Assembly (NCBI RefSeq): GCF_016859285.1
Contig: NC_053406.1
Coordinates: 15,641,001-15,705,000, forward strand
Origin: Xiphias gladius
Lineage: Eukaryota > Chordata > Actinopteri > Istiophoriformes > Xiphiidae
Length of the DNA: 64,000 nucleotides
Reading direction: 5' to 3'
Translations under genes and position numbers: made by a program
Notes under the pieces: model-generated
The model's input: only the letters and a program-made list of their open reading frames with translations
The model's database searches: none
Told to the model about the DNA's origin: nothing
In this document: piece after piece, positions 1-45,786 of the stretch
Layout of the letters: the number at the start of each line of letters is the position of its first letter
How positions within the stretch are numbered: the stretch's first letter is position 1

Positions 1-20938
<20,938 letters not shown>

Positions 20939-21914
20939 AGACAGCCGAGGGGCTCAATAGAAAGCAGTATTAAGCAGTGAGAACCTACAAATCATTAAGA
21001 GCAGAGAGAATGGAGATATAAGTGGAGGCTGCACGCGTAGCAACAGGGAAGGAAGTGTTAATTTTTGTACGACTAATACAAACTTCATTTCTTAGTTGTG
21101 ATGAACCTCAGACAACATTTCTACCAAAATCCTCCCTTAGCCTACCTCCCTTTCTCCCTCTCCTCCTCTGTTCTCGTTCTCATCAGCACTGCGAGGCAGG
21201 AACAGGTCCGATTTGTGGCCCAGTGTGAGCATCACCTTGCTGACTTGACGAGGCTGCTGTTGTCACAGACGTTGTGCCCCCTGTGAGGACTGCGCCGTGC
21301 AGCCCGGGGTGGGGGGAGGGGGTTGCTGCACATCCTGGAGGCTGCCAGAGTGCGGCATTTCACGTACAAATGGTTTGAAAGTGAACTTATTTAGGACTGA
21401 CTGACTGGCAACCAAAAGCACAAATAGCTGGCAGTGCTTTTTGTATTTAAAATAGGACGCCATCTACAACACACATCTCAAAACACTTTTGTGCATTTTT
21501 TAAATTTCATTAGCTAAAAAAACAAGTGGACAAGAGAAAATGGCCCTCATTTATCACGGTACCATGGATATCACCGCAAATTCAAGTGTTAAAAGTGTCC
21601 ATTTTTAGGAATTAATTTACACACTAATGTGAGTGCAGAGGCTAACATGGTCATGCATAGGTTTCAACACTAACATTTAGAGTATTCCTCAAAAAAGCAG
21701 GTAACTTTGTTTGCCATTTGCCTAAACAAATACTCTAAACATGCGGAGCGAAGCACCAGGTCAGTGAGTAATGCACCATTTGTTGAGCTTTTGCTACATT
21801 TGTGCTTTTTACAGCGATAAACTCTCTCAAAGCTATTTTTTAGTTAACTGACTATTGAAAATAATCGGTATAGCTGCAGGCTTTTGTGTAAGCTCTGTGA
21901 CATAAATAATAGGG
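20939..21914 (+). other. sik2 3' UTR, at least its first part
   Basis: Unique sequence directly after the sik2 stop, with no recognisable coding exon. The true polyadenylation site is not evident. The first AATAAA on this strand is at about 24404, so the 3' UTR may run through the tandem duplication that follows. Confidence 0.6.
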
Positions 21915-23860
21915 TTGTTTTTTTGTTTTGTTTTTTTTCATTTTTGGTTTTTGTAACTTGTAACTACTGATCCTGATTTATTTCTTACACTACTGAACTG
22001 CTTTTCCACCTTTCCATCCGATTGCACACACTTGCCAGGTTTCATTACACTCAATACCATGAAGATAATTACCAGTTTTTGCAGGTGAAGTGGCCATGCG
22101 TCTATTTAACAGTTGAATTGTGGGTCATGCGTTTGCCTGATAAATGAGGGCTGACGTAATTAATGTGTGTTTGGCTGAGAAGTTGCGGTGTTAGACAGTC
22201 GATGTTATTCTATTTTTGTGGCAATACTGAAGCAATATTAATCCTAAATGTTGAGGGATTATGAAAGGAAGCCTCACCTGTACAGCCAGCTTTGATTGGT
22301 TCCCGGGGACCTCTGAGTCGTCAGCAGTGACATCACTTGAGCTGATGATGTAACCAGGATATAATCTCTCGCTTACTCGCCCTGGAAGTGCAGGGACAAG
22401 CCTGGAGACAGTTGTATGACTGTGTGTGTGGGTGTGTTGGTGTGTGGGTGTTTGGGTGGGTGTTTGAGTGTGTGTTTGAGTGTTATCATGTTTGTTTGCA
22501 CAATTCAGACTTTAAATTTTTCTGCATCCATCACATCATTTGTCGTCATTACTGAAAAAGACAAACACTGCATTGACGCCTCCATTCAAAAGGACACAAA
22601 CTGTGCTTTTCCCTCAGCGCACAGTGGTAGCTTTTAGATTAATGCTGGTTTACATCCTCAATGCTCCAGTCATGCTTCTGTGTTGTTTTAATGATGAATC
22701 ATGTTTATAATAATGGAATGACCCCTTAAAGATTTCCCGCTTTAGATTTAATGAAAGAATGTCTCCTCTCTGACGTTGGGGCTGCTGTGAGACAAAGACC
22801 AGCGGATCATCATCAGTCACCTGACACTGGATTTCGACTATTGGCTCACCGCCGCTCTTTGACTGACAGCAAGCCAGCGACAAGATGAGGTTGTTTTTTT
22901 TTGTTTGTTTTCATTTTTGGTTTTTGTAACTTGTAACTACTGATCCTGATTTATTTCTTACACTACTGAACTGCTTTTCCACCTTTCCATCCGATTGCAC
23001 ACACTTGCCAGGTTTCATTACACTCAATACCATGAAGATAATTACCAGTTTTTGCAGGTGAAGTGGCCATGCGTCTATTTAACAGTTGAATTGTGGGTCA
23101 TGCGTTTGCCTGATAAATGAGGGCTGACGTAATTAATGTGTGTTTGGCTGAGAAGTTGCGGTGTTAGACAGTCGATGTTATTCTATTTTTGTGGCAATAC
23201 TGAAGCAATATTAATCCTAAATGTTGAGGGATTATGAAAGGAAGCCTCACCTGTACAGCCAGCTTTGATTGGTTCCCGGGGACCTCTGAGTCGTCAGCAG
23301 TGACATCACTTGAGCTGATGATGTAACCAGGATATAATCTCTCGCTTACTCGCCCTGGAAGTGCAGGGACAAGCCTGGAGACAGTTGTATGACTGTGTGT
23401 GTGGGTGTGTTGGTGTGTGGGTGTTTGGGTGGGTGTTTGAGTGTGTTTGAGTGTTATCATGTTTGTTTGCACAATTCAGACTTTAAATTTTTCTGCATCC
23501 ATCACATCATTTGTCGTCATTACTGAAAAAGACAAACACTGCATTGACGCCTCCATTCAAAAGGACACAAACTGTGCTTTTCCCTCAGCGCACAGTGGTA
23601 GCTTTTAGATTAATGCTGGTTTACATCCTCAATGCTCCAGTCATGCTTCTGTGTTGTTTTAATGATGAATCATGTTTATAATAATGGAATGACCCCTTAA
23701 AGATTTCCCGCTTTAGATTTAATGAAAGAATGTCTCCTCTCTGACGTTGGGGCTGCTGTGAGACAAAGACCGGCGGATCATCATCAGTCACCTGACACTG
23801 GATTTCGACTATTGGCTCACCGCCGCTCTTTGACTGACAGCAAGCCAGCGACAAGATGAG
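21915..23860. repeat. ~972-bp direct tandem duplication
   Basis: About 21915-22889 is repeated head to tail at about 22890-23860 with an offset of 971-973 bp. Differences I see: a base change (CCAGCGG at 22799 versus CCGGCGG at 23770), a 2-bp loss in the TG-rich stretch, and length changes in the T-run at the junction. The parallel short open frames in both copies come from the duplication and resemble no known protein. Confidence 0.95.
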
Positions 23861-25990
23861 GTTGTTTTTTTTTGTTTGTTTGTTTGTTTGTTCGTTTTCT
23901 ACACCGCACTTACATTGTGTTCAATCTACTTGAAGTGCACAGCTGTATCTTCTCTGACAGATGATGCTGATTTTTCAAAAAAAAAAACAACAACTTTTCA
24001 TGGGGAAAACAGGACGGCGAACGTCAGAGGGTTGAGGTGAGATTATTGGACCATGAACATCTGCCAGACTGCGTAACCTTCAGCGGTCGTGCGTTAAACT
24101 GTAGGAGTGTTTGCAGTCAGATTAGCTTTCAGACAAGGCGGTCACTCTGTCTGTAGACTGGACTGAGCAGATATCTTTTAGAGTTTACAATCAGATCTAA
24201 ATACAGATGTGGTTTGACTAGGAGTCTTTATAGTTGCAGTTAACAGTCTTTAATGATGGCTAGAAAATATGGCCCAATTGTGGTTGCAGTCCTGCGCAAG
24301 ACCTAAGGAAAAAAAATCCACCCTAAAATGCTTTAACACTGTTTCACAACAAGTTAGGGATGCAACTAATGATGGAATTATCTGCTGATTATTTTTGTGA
24401 TTAATAAATGAGTTGTTTGGTCTATAAAATGAGAGAAAATAGTAATGACAAGAAAAAAAGCAACAGCGCAAACCCCAAACTTTAGTTCTGTAACTTACGT
24501 TTGCTTTTAAAAAAAAAGAAAAAAAAAACCTATGTAATTTATGTAATTAATTCCTGGGTATAATTGATCAATATATATCACATTGGGGTTTTCCTGGAAT
24601 TTAAAACATCTGTCGAACACCAAGTTTCCATGCCAGTTCCCCAGGGTGTGAGAGCGAAAGCTTAGCAAGTCACCATGCAGGTCTGACATTTATCAGTCAC
24701 TGATGATAACGCCTCTGGCCAAAATGGCCTCCATGGACCAGAGTGCACTTCAGCCACAAGACACGTTGCAAAACGGGTTTGGTGGCTGCGTTAACAGTTC
24801 CACCCTAAAAGTTACAAATGAGTTGGCTAGCTGGACATGTTCATATGCTCATACGCCCACACTTTATTGACAGGAATAAGCTCAAACCCAGTTTATTAGT
24901 AATGTTGAAAATGTCCTTTAGAAAAGAGAAGGAACTAAAGTACAAAAGTGTTAGGCAGGTCCAAGGTAAAATAATATAACATGACAGTGTAAGAGTGTTA
25001 AAGGGTGGATTTCACCTTTGAGTGAATATTTTGATGTTTCTCTTTCATTTTGTCGACGGTCAGACTAGAACAGCCACAAGATGATCTGTGGAAGTTGAGT
25101 ACTGGAGCACTTTGACAACGAGGGGCAAGAAGAGACGTAGCGAGAGAGGAGGGCGGGGACTGTGGTGGAGGTGGAAGAGGCTTGTATTGCTCTGCCGTTT
25201 CCTGGCAGATGAAACGAACCGCAATCTGTAGGAAACACCTTTCTCCTCTCTCTTCCCCGCCAATAATTGAGACAAAACAAATCTCTTTCAAAGAAAGACC
25301 AGACACAGTAACACTTTATCTGATTGTTGATTTTAATCCAAGAAAGAGTAACTCTTTTCAGTTCACGATGAGTGTTCTTTGTACAAGTGAGGGCTGTAGT
25401 GAATCTTCAGTGCACGCTCCAGCTGCACCGAGCGGAATTTTGTGTTGCACGTGAATAGTGTGCCTTTTACTTTTTCGTATTTTCAATCTAAACTAAGATT
25501 TTGAATTAGCACCATTATTTCAGGTTGGACCCTTTTATCATTTATTTTATTATTATTCTTTTCCATTTTTTTTTAAATTTTTTTTTTTTTTGTCCCGAAA
25601 GTAAATGGAGCCGGGTTTTACAAAGGTACAAAACCAAAGTCCCTCAGAAGTTTCCCTGTACGACCCACCGTGTGGAGTTTTGGAGCTTCTTTGTCAGCTT
25701 CTCTACCGTGCTTTTTTTGTTTTGTTTTTGTTGGTCAATCAGTGTATGCCATTTAAAAGTATTATAGCAATATTTCTCTAGTTGAAGACTAAAGTCATGA
25801 AGATTCTAGTGGAAGTGTTTCCAAGTATCATCATTTCACCTCCTGCTGATAAAAACAAAAACATCAATCTATCAATATAAATCCAGTTTTATATTTACCT
25901 TCATTGATGTTGACCACACATAAGCTAACTTGCTGTTGAGATTAAAAAAAAAAAGGTTTGTTGAACAGAATAACATTGTGGGTGATTTAT
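23861..25990. other. Intergenic or distal sik2 3' UTR
   Basis: AT-rich single-copy DNA with poly-A and poly-T runs and one copy of the AT-rich interspersed repeat at about 24355-24445. No exon-like conserved peptide is seen on either strand. Confidence 0.6.
24355..24445 (+). repeat. AT-rich interspersed repeat fragment
   Basis: GGATGCAACTAATGATGGAA, then CTGATTATTTTTGTGATTAA and TGGTCTATAAAATGAGAGAA, the left part of the same AT-rich repeat. Confidence 0.55.
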
Positions 25991-28310
25991 TTTGGGGGGG
26001 GGGCTGCTGATGAGTCACAGAATCTGTCAGTGTGTTTTGACAATACTTGAAAAATGACATGAAACATGGTCACGGAGCTGATAGTCAAGTGTTCTCTATC
26101 ACACACTCTCCTGCCGTCTCCTCCGCATAACCCGGTTGTCCTGTAACTACAAGCTGCAGCCGTCCGACAGTGGCCCCTCGGGGGGGGGGTTGCGAGGTGC
26201 GGGCGCGGGTTAACGACCTGGAAAAATGAAGCGCACCTACTGTTGAGTCAGAGCTGAACCCGAAACCACCGCAGCCGGAACTGAAGCGCCCCAGGGCGAT
26301 CAACCAGCGCAGAAGCTACGGGACCGGTTGTGCTGCATCATTTAAATATTCACATCCTCTAATGCGAGACTCAATGTACCGGCTAAAACTTTTGTCGAAG
26401 GGGTCAAGAGCGCCGCAGTTCTGGCTTCCCGTCACAAGCTTAAATGAAGGCAGAGAGCCACAGAGCAGATGACTAGTGTCGGGTCTCTCCGCTCATGACA
26501 AAAAGAACAGGGACGTCGGAGGATGTTTAGGAAAGGCTCATGTGTTTACCTGCCAGAGCAGGACAGAATTTACCCCCAAGGCAGCAAACTCTCCCCGTCT
26601 AGTCTGAATAAGAGGTGAGAAGACAAAAAAAGAAAACGTGAGTCATTTCTCAAGCGCCGTCTGGTTAGTGGCAGAGGAAACCCGGCCACAGGACTCGTCA
26701 CCGAATTTAAATCGCTCCCAAGTGTTGCCCGCTTTACACCTGGATGGTAATCCAGGTTTTACCCCCCAACACAATGGAAACGAACGGAACTTTTATTTGT
26801 GGTGCCCCATAGCTTTAAAAAGTACCAAAAAAAATAAAAATGGTTTGCTTACACAACGTAATCAGGTTGTTCCTTTAATTCAGTTCTCAGTTCTGCACAG
26901 GAGGATAAACTTCCAAAGACATTTCCGCTACGCCTTCTTCAGGGTGCAGTCACCCGGGGTCACCGAATTTCTCCTTAATAGCATTTCTTACTGCAGTGAG
27001 CACCACATATAAAGTTTCTATTCACCTCCATTGTTTTTTTTTGTTGGGGGGGGGCGTGAAGGTGGGAAATCTCAAGGGAGGAGTCATTTCAAAACCTGGG
27101 CAAATAAAACCAACACTTTGGAGTTACGCGATGACCCCCTTAATTCTGTGTCTCCGAAATATTCACTTTGTATGCTGAGTAATTCACCACCACTGATAAG
27201 AGCTGAAGCCCCGACCAGTGGCCGAGGTCGCTGATCTGACATCACACTCAGTCCGTCTCCATGGCGAACCGCGTCAGTGTTTATTAAACTGCGTAAAACT
27301 CGAAACACCCTCTCTGATAGCAATGCGCAGCTACAGTAAAAAAAAAAGGGGGGGGGGGGCTGTCCTGAGCCGAGCTCTGATTGGCTGGACCCGGCGACAC
27401 ACCTGAGAAGAGGGCTGCAAGTTCCAGTGTTGTAAACGCACCCGGAGCAAAATGACAGCGCTTCAAAATGCCAGCTGAGAGCAGAGGCCTGTCGCTCCTG
27501 TGTGGAGAGGGTCATGTAGACGGTCCACGTCAATCCAATCAGCCCACTCAGACAGAGAACAGCTAATCCCACTAATACACCACCAGGAGTGGGGGGGGGG
27601 GGTCAGTAGCCTCGCGCTTTGTATCTGTGGCCTTCAATGCAAAGTTAATATGACTGCGAAACGAGCCGCGAGACAGCAGCTTTAAATGGGATCCAACCAT
27701 GAGCTCTGCTGGGGGGGGGGACAAAATTAAAAAAAAAAAAAAAAAAACTCCTTCCTCCAACAACCAGATAAGATGACACACACACTTGACATGACGCGCA
27801 CTGACACACTTTAATTCTATATTTGCAAAGTGCGACCTCATAGCTAAGTTCCCTAAAAGAAGCCAGCGTTTTCCACTCAAATGGAGTTATTTATAGTGTG
27901 TATTCAGCGGCTCTGTCTGCTACTGAGACCTCCAGCAGGCTGTCTGTCACCGACTCCTGGGGGAAGAGACAAGAGGAAAGAAAGCTGATACGAGGACAGA
28001 CAGCGCTAATCTTCTCCCTCCTCCTTCTCCATAAAATATCACAATATCAGAGGCCTATTCACTGATCGGGCCAAAATATACTGTAATGACATCAATGGTT
28101 GCCGTGACAACGGGGGCAGGGTGGATGACAACATCCTACTGCGTCTTTTAGAGAAGGATATCGCAGCACTGTTCAGGATGAGAGCTGATCCCAAAAAAAA
28201 TAAATAAAATAATAATAATAAACGCTCCAGTTCTGAATTCAGAGGAGGAAAAAAAAAATCTACTTTTGTAAAAAGCTGCACCTTTTCTGTGATATTCACT
28301 GTGCATTTCA

Positions 28311-28311
<1 letters not shown>

Positions 28312-28374
<63 letters not shown>
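28312..28374. repeat. CA repeat, 63 bp
   Basis: Perfect AC/CA tract in the sik2-ppp2r1b intergenic region. A second, opposite-phase TG tract lies at 28464-28511, so the transcript of either strand could fold on itself. Confidence 0.95.
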
Positions 28375-28375
<1 letters not shown>

Positions 28376-28461
28376 CATAAAAAAAACAAATGCACAGCCC
28401 GGCACAGCAGTACAGGCTTTGAAGCAAGTGAGTCTGACGTAAATGCTGTGGCTCTGCATGG

Positions 28462-28514
<53 letters not shown>

Positions 28515-28927
28515 ATTTGCCAGTGGAACAAAGATTTTTCGTACATGAAATCAGCTCTTTGCTGAAGGTCGCACTGCACTCATTAGGCAGCATCCCCCCC
28601 CCATAATCCAGACTTCAGTCCCCATCGTCTCTGAACACACGCTGGCCAGTAGACTGGACGAGAGACAGAAATCCCAGTATAGAAATATATACACACATAT
28701 ATCCGCTCCTGCAGGCTCGGGGCTGGATGGGCACGCTCTCACTCTGCTCCGCGCGATCTTCGTGTAACGACAGATGTTATCTAGAGGAGAAAGTTTGCCC
28801 CCCCCCCCCCCTCAATGGATAAGAGAGGCGAGAAGGTGACTGAAGGAAAAAAAGGAGTGGGCCAACGCTCCTTTTCTCCCTGACTGATGCTTGTCATTTA
28901 TCACCCTGAGAGCATCTGACCTCGCTT

Positions 28928-28964
<37 letters not shown>

Positions 28965-29032
28965 CGTGCTGCGTGCGGGCTTTGCTTGACTTCTTTCATT
29001 ATAAATGACACAGTCCTGGGAGGCAGCTGCAT

Positions 29033-29040
29033 TGACGTCA
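29033..29040. promoter_or_regulatory. Full palindromic cAMP-response-type octamer
   Basis: TGACGTCA lies at the left edge of the CpG-rich block between sik2 and ppp2r1b. It is the consensus CREB/ATF site. Function is inferred from the motif and its CpG-rich setting only. Confidence 0.3.
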
Positions 29041-29400
29041 GGGCCTCTCAGCGCTGTCAAGAGCTCTGGCTGCCCCCCCCGCGCGCCCCACAGTAAGAGG
29101 ATCTAAATAGGAAAGAAACCAGTTCCTGCTGTTTCATTACCGCCTCATGAACTCAAGCAGATTTGTAGTCGGGTTTTAATGAAGATTTTCGATTGTAGGA
29201 AACAAAAACGCAGCCCAAAGCTTTGCATGTTCCTCTGCGTTTAGATCTGTAAAAAAACAAACCAAAAAAACCCCCAAAACTCTCCTTGCAGTGTCTGTCC
29301 TAGGTGGGGAAAAGCCCGGCGTACGGTTTTGGCTCTGTTACCGGTCTGCCCTCAGTCCCCCTTTCTCGAGACGCACATCCAGCGGCTCCAGGGGTGGTCT

Positions 29401-29428
29401 CGCAGCAGCAGCAGCAGCAGCAGCAGCG
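29401..29428 (+). repeat. Short CAG trinucleotide repeat
   Basis: Eight to nine CAG units in the CpG-rich block. An 82-codon frame reads through it as polyglutamine, but nothing else in that frame resembles a protein. Confidence 0.9.
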
Positions 29429-29736
29429 GGACGCGCTGACGCCACAGCCGCCACACGCCGACCTGTGCATCACGGTGGGTGTGCGTGGCGTGCAATGGCG
29501 GGCTCATGGGAGATATGAGGAGATTGACCAGAAAAGGTTGCGATTCTCATGAAAGTCTCTTCCATGTGACCGCTGATTTGGATTCAACAAGCGCGGTGAT
29601 AATACCGTGACCCCGAAAACCTGGGTCAGATGTAAACGTGTTTTTCAGAAATTCAACCAGCACTTGCTCGAGAAAGACAAACATCCATTCGCGACCAAGC
29701 CCTTATTTTGCAGCCGTCCTCTCCCCGGCAATAGTC

Positions 29737-29762
29737 GGTGGGGGTGGGGGTGGGGTGGGGGG
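29737..29762 (+). other. G-quadruplex-forming motif
   Basis: Four or more G-runs of four to six bases are separated by single T residues (GGTGGGGGTGGGGGTGGGG, then further G). This satisfies the usual G3+N1-7 rule with very short loops. Confidence 0.75.
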
Positions 29763-31189
29763 CAGGTGTCAGGTGCGGGACCCGCCCTGCTCCGCTCCGC
29801 TCGGGGGTTCCGCGCGGCCACAACAGCCCGGAGGACCCGCGCTTTCATCTCCGCAGCGGCCGCCTACCGGGTCAGAGCTGAGCAAACACGACGCCAGGAA
29901 CACGTGAAACGAAGCCCGCATTTTCTACAGTCGTCCGCGGGCTGAGAAAGCTCAACTTTATACTGTTATACAAAGCCTCCAAAGAGAATTGCATATCTTG
30001 AAACTTCGGGATTGAAATCACAAAGTCACAGAGGACATAATTAGGCCTCTTTAAAAAAAAAAAAAAAAAACCCAACTTTGATCGTGGTGGCCCAGCGAGA
30101 CCAAATTCAGTCTTTTCTTGTACTTATAATAAACGCGAAGTTTATGTTTCCGAAAGCGCAGCACCCCCCTCGCGGAGCCTCGGGGTGGCATCGTCCTGCT
30201 GTGGGGATGTCGCCGCCGCCGCAGGCCCTGGAAGGCTGCTGAGGACTGAGGAGGCGGCGAACGCCGCAGTAAAAGCCAGAGAGATCCTCAAGGAAGACCT
30301 TCTGCAGACTGCGACACACAACCGTGACTGGGGACGATTTTTTTCTTTTTGTTTTTTTTTCGGCGAGAAAACGCGCCCACCAACATAAAGCCGAGGCTAC
30401 GCGCAGGGATGGCTTCAGAACAACGTCTCAAGTCCTAGAGCGGCCACAAGTCCCGGACCTCGGGCCAATCTGGAGTTTCTGGCAGGACTCTGACATTGTT
30501 GTGCACTCACGGTCACCGCGCGGCTTGACAGACAAATGGCATGTCTTTAAGCGAGGGGCTCGTCCGCTGTCACCCATCACACTTCGGCCTGACACTGAAG
30601 CACTGCTTCATTCCGTGCACATAAAAAAAAAAAAACAAACAAACTCCGACTTTTCTCGGTATTTAAACCGTTCCAAGTGTTTCAACTGCAAAACTTCAGC
30701 AAGCACGCGCACACACACACACACACTTAAGTTTGCCTTTTTCTGGTTGTTTTTTTTTTTAATTTTTGACCTTGAGTGGTTCGATTATAAAAGGTCTTAA
30801 TTCTGTTAGGTTGTTGGTGGTGTGATGTCGCCTGGTCAACTGGACCCTGCATCTTTATAATCAAGAACCCTAATGGAAATAATTCAGATTTTATTGATAT
30901 AATTGCATTTTCATATTTATTTTGATGTCCTCATAACGTCGGTCTGGACTGTTAACTTGACAGTGATCTATTTAAGGTTATGGCATTTCTTTCTCTTTGG
31001 TATCAAAAACGATGTAGGCACTGTGCATTTCATTGACAATTCACTCAAATTCATTATACACGCTAATACAGTGATAATAATATTATAATAGGATGGTTTC
31101 CCGTTTCTTGTCATGTAGCAAATTGGCAATCACAGTGATAGAGCCTTGATGTTCTTAGGCAGTTACTAATCATAAAAACAGGATACAGT

Positions 31190-32829
31190 CGTTCCTTTGA
31201 GTTACTTTATTCAGATCAAGATACAGTAGTACAGCATCCCAATTGTGGAGATAATTCAAAATAAAAATAAAAGCACAGTCTTTGAGATACAGGACAATTA
31301 ACAATCAAGGTTTATTCAAGAGAACAAAATGAGAGGTCAGGAGGGGAGGAGAAGGGAACAGTGGGAGGAGTTCAGGGAAAGACAAAAGTTTCTTTTAACA
31401 ACACAGACGATACATTTATTCAACCCGCCCATAACCGCCCCAGCTCCCACCCCATAATAAAACATTATGCAGCCTTATGCACACACACTCCATGTCCCCC
31501 ATCCCCCCTCTCTTTGAAAGCATGCACTTGTTCTCCATCGTGTAGAGATTAGAAAGTGAAGGCCTTAACGTTCGCCGACCTTATGCTTTCAAATCTCATG
31601 TACAGTGGAGGACTTGGCATGGATTTAAGGGAAAACTGGGTGGCTCTACGACACAGAGTGCCACGGTTTTGTTAATCCCACGGTCCTGATAGCTGTAGTC
31701 AATTTAGTTTTTACCATCTCATTAACTTCCAAAGAATAAAGTGTCCCTTAAAGAGAAAAAAAAAAAACAACGTCATCTCTTTACAGAACAGAACAGGACA
31801 GGTGAAAACTGTTTACCCAGGCATATGAAAAGAAAACATCACTGCTTATCAAAGTCATTGGCACAAAGATTAAGAGCAATGCCGAGAACATATCGCAGAA
31901 AATAACTGACTACTACGTCCCACCCTTGCACATCAATAAAAATCACCGAGGATTTGGAGGAGGGATAATTATGGGCAACACAAATCATTTGTTTGACCAA
32001 TTCAGACCGTGTTGCTGCAGAGAACAGTGCAGAAGGGCAGGGTAGTCTGGTAGATAGAGTTGGGAAAGGACACTATTTGAGATTGATTAATACATGCAAT
32101 CATTGTGAGAGTTCATCAGATTACATGCAGTAATGGACACCCCCATTATTTCTTTGTCCGAGCTTTGTATGGAACAATCCTGTGAGACATTTAGGAGACA
32201 ACAGGTTTGGTCTGGTGGAAAAAACAGACAGCCTACTAGACCTGCACAGACCTTTCAATCACTTCTCTGGAGAGCCACAACGGGGACTCTGGGAAAAGAG
32301 AGCTATCAAAGGGCTGATTCGTGAGGAAGCTCAGCAAAACAAACAGCTTGTTGCTCCATCTGCTGCTCAGAGTTTGCGTCTAGCACTGGAAAGAAAGTGC
32401 AGAGGCACAGAGAGCTAGCAAGGCCCTAGGTAGCGAACATAGATGTGGTATGCTGCAATGTCTGTGGCTAAAGTACAACAGTGGCCGAGGATGTGAAAGG
32501 GAGGAATGTGAGGGGTTCTGGTTAGTGATGCCTAGCTAGTACAGTCGCACATTGGTCAGCATGCATCACTCAATAAAGCACCCATTTACAGCAAAGAGGA
32601 AGATAAACGAAGAAGCCTGTGCTATGCCTGGACATGGACTACCATTGGACAGTAAAAAAAAAAAAAAAGGGAGGAGAAAAAAAAGAAAAAGAGCAAGAAA
32701 AAAAGGATAAAACAATTGTTAACAGCTTTCTCTATACATTTACCAGTTGTTCCTGAACATCAATAAATATCTTGTAAAAGTGTGTGTTGTTGTTTTGGGT
32801 GGTTGTCTGGTTTAGCCATGTCTGGTTGG
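31190..32829 (-). other. ppp2r1b: ppp2r1b 3' UTR
   Basis: About 1.5-1.6 kb after the ppp2r1b stop. On the - strand AATAAA occurs at 31311-31316 and 31206-31211, either of which could be the polyadenylation signal. Contains poly-A runs (+ strand) at about 31750 and 32655. No other coding signal. Confidence 0.6.
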
Positions 32830-45640
<12,811 letters not shown>

Positions 45641-45689
45641 TACTTTATGAAAAACAAAATTACATGCACAAATAAAAAGGTTCGACAAT

Positions 45690-45786
45690 ATATATTACTA
45701 CTATTACTAATACTACTACAACTATTATTATTATTATTATTATAATTATTATTATTATTATTATTATTATAATAATTATTATTATT
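45690..45786. repeat. ATT/TTA trinucleotide repeat tract
   Basis: Imperfect ATT-family repeats with a few interruptions, between ppp2r1b and med29. The Asn-rich 68-codon frame across it on the - strand is a translation of the repeat. Confidence 0.9.

Larger units (their letters stand above)
25991..29080. other. Intergenic DNA with clustered poly-G/poly-C runs
   Basis: Nine G or C homopolymers of 8-14 bases lie here, at 25994, 26180, 27046, 27348, 27591, 27711, 28594, 28798 and 29073. CA/TG repeats lie at 28312-28374, 28464-28511 and 28931-28960. Open frames of up to 184 codons are built from these repeats or lack any family signature. Confidence 0.75.
29040..30330. promoter_or_regulatory. 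CpG-rich block without a recognised gene
   Basis: CpG dinucleotides are dense at 29060-29085, 29300-29480, 29750-29940 and 30150-30320, unlike the surrounding AT-rich DNA. The block holds a (CAG)8-9 run at 29401-29428 and a G-quadruplex motif at 29737-29762. It lies between the 3' ends of two convergent genes, where no promoter is expected. It could be a CpG-island promoter of an unannotated transcript, or simply GC-rich intergenic DNA. Confidence 0.4.

Noticed and set aside
22650-23854. Two 77-codon near-identical proteins
   Set aside because: They are the same non-coding segment in two copies of the tandem duplication, not a gene pair.
27084-27572. 162-codon - strand open frame
   Set aside because: Passes through a poly-G run (Pro-Pro-Pro-Phe-Phe-Phe) and has no recognisable domain, splice context or homologue.
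28039-28593. 184-codon - strand open frame
   Set aside because: Consists largely of Thr-His and Cys-Val repeats from the CA/TG tracts.
29304-29552. 82-codon frame with polyglutamine in the CpG-rich block
   Set aside because: The Gln run is the only notable feature. The rest resembles no protein and no splice-linked exon was found, so it is noted as repeat sequence only.
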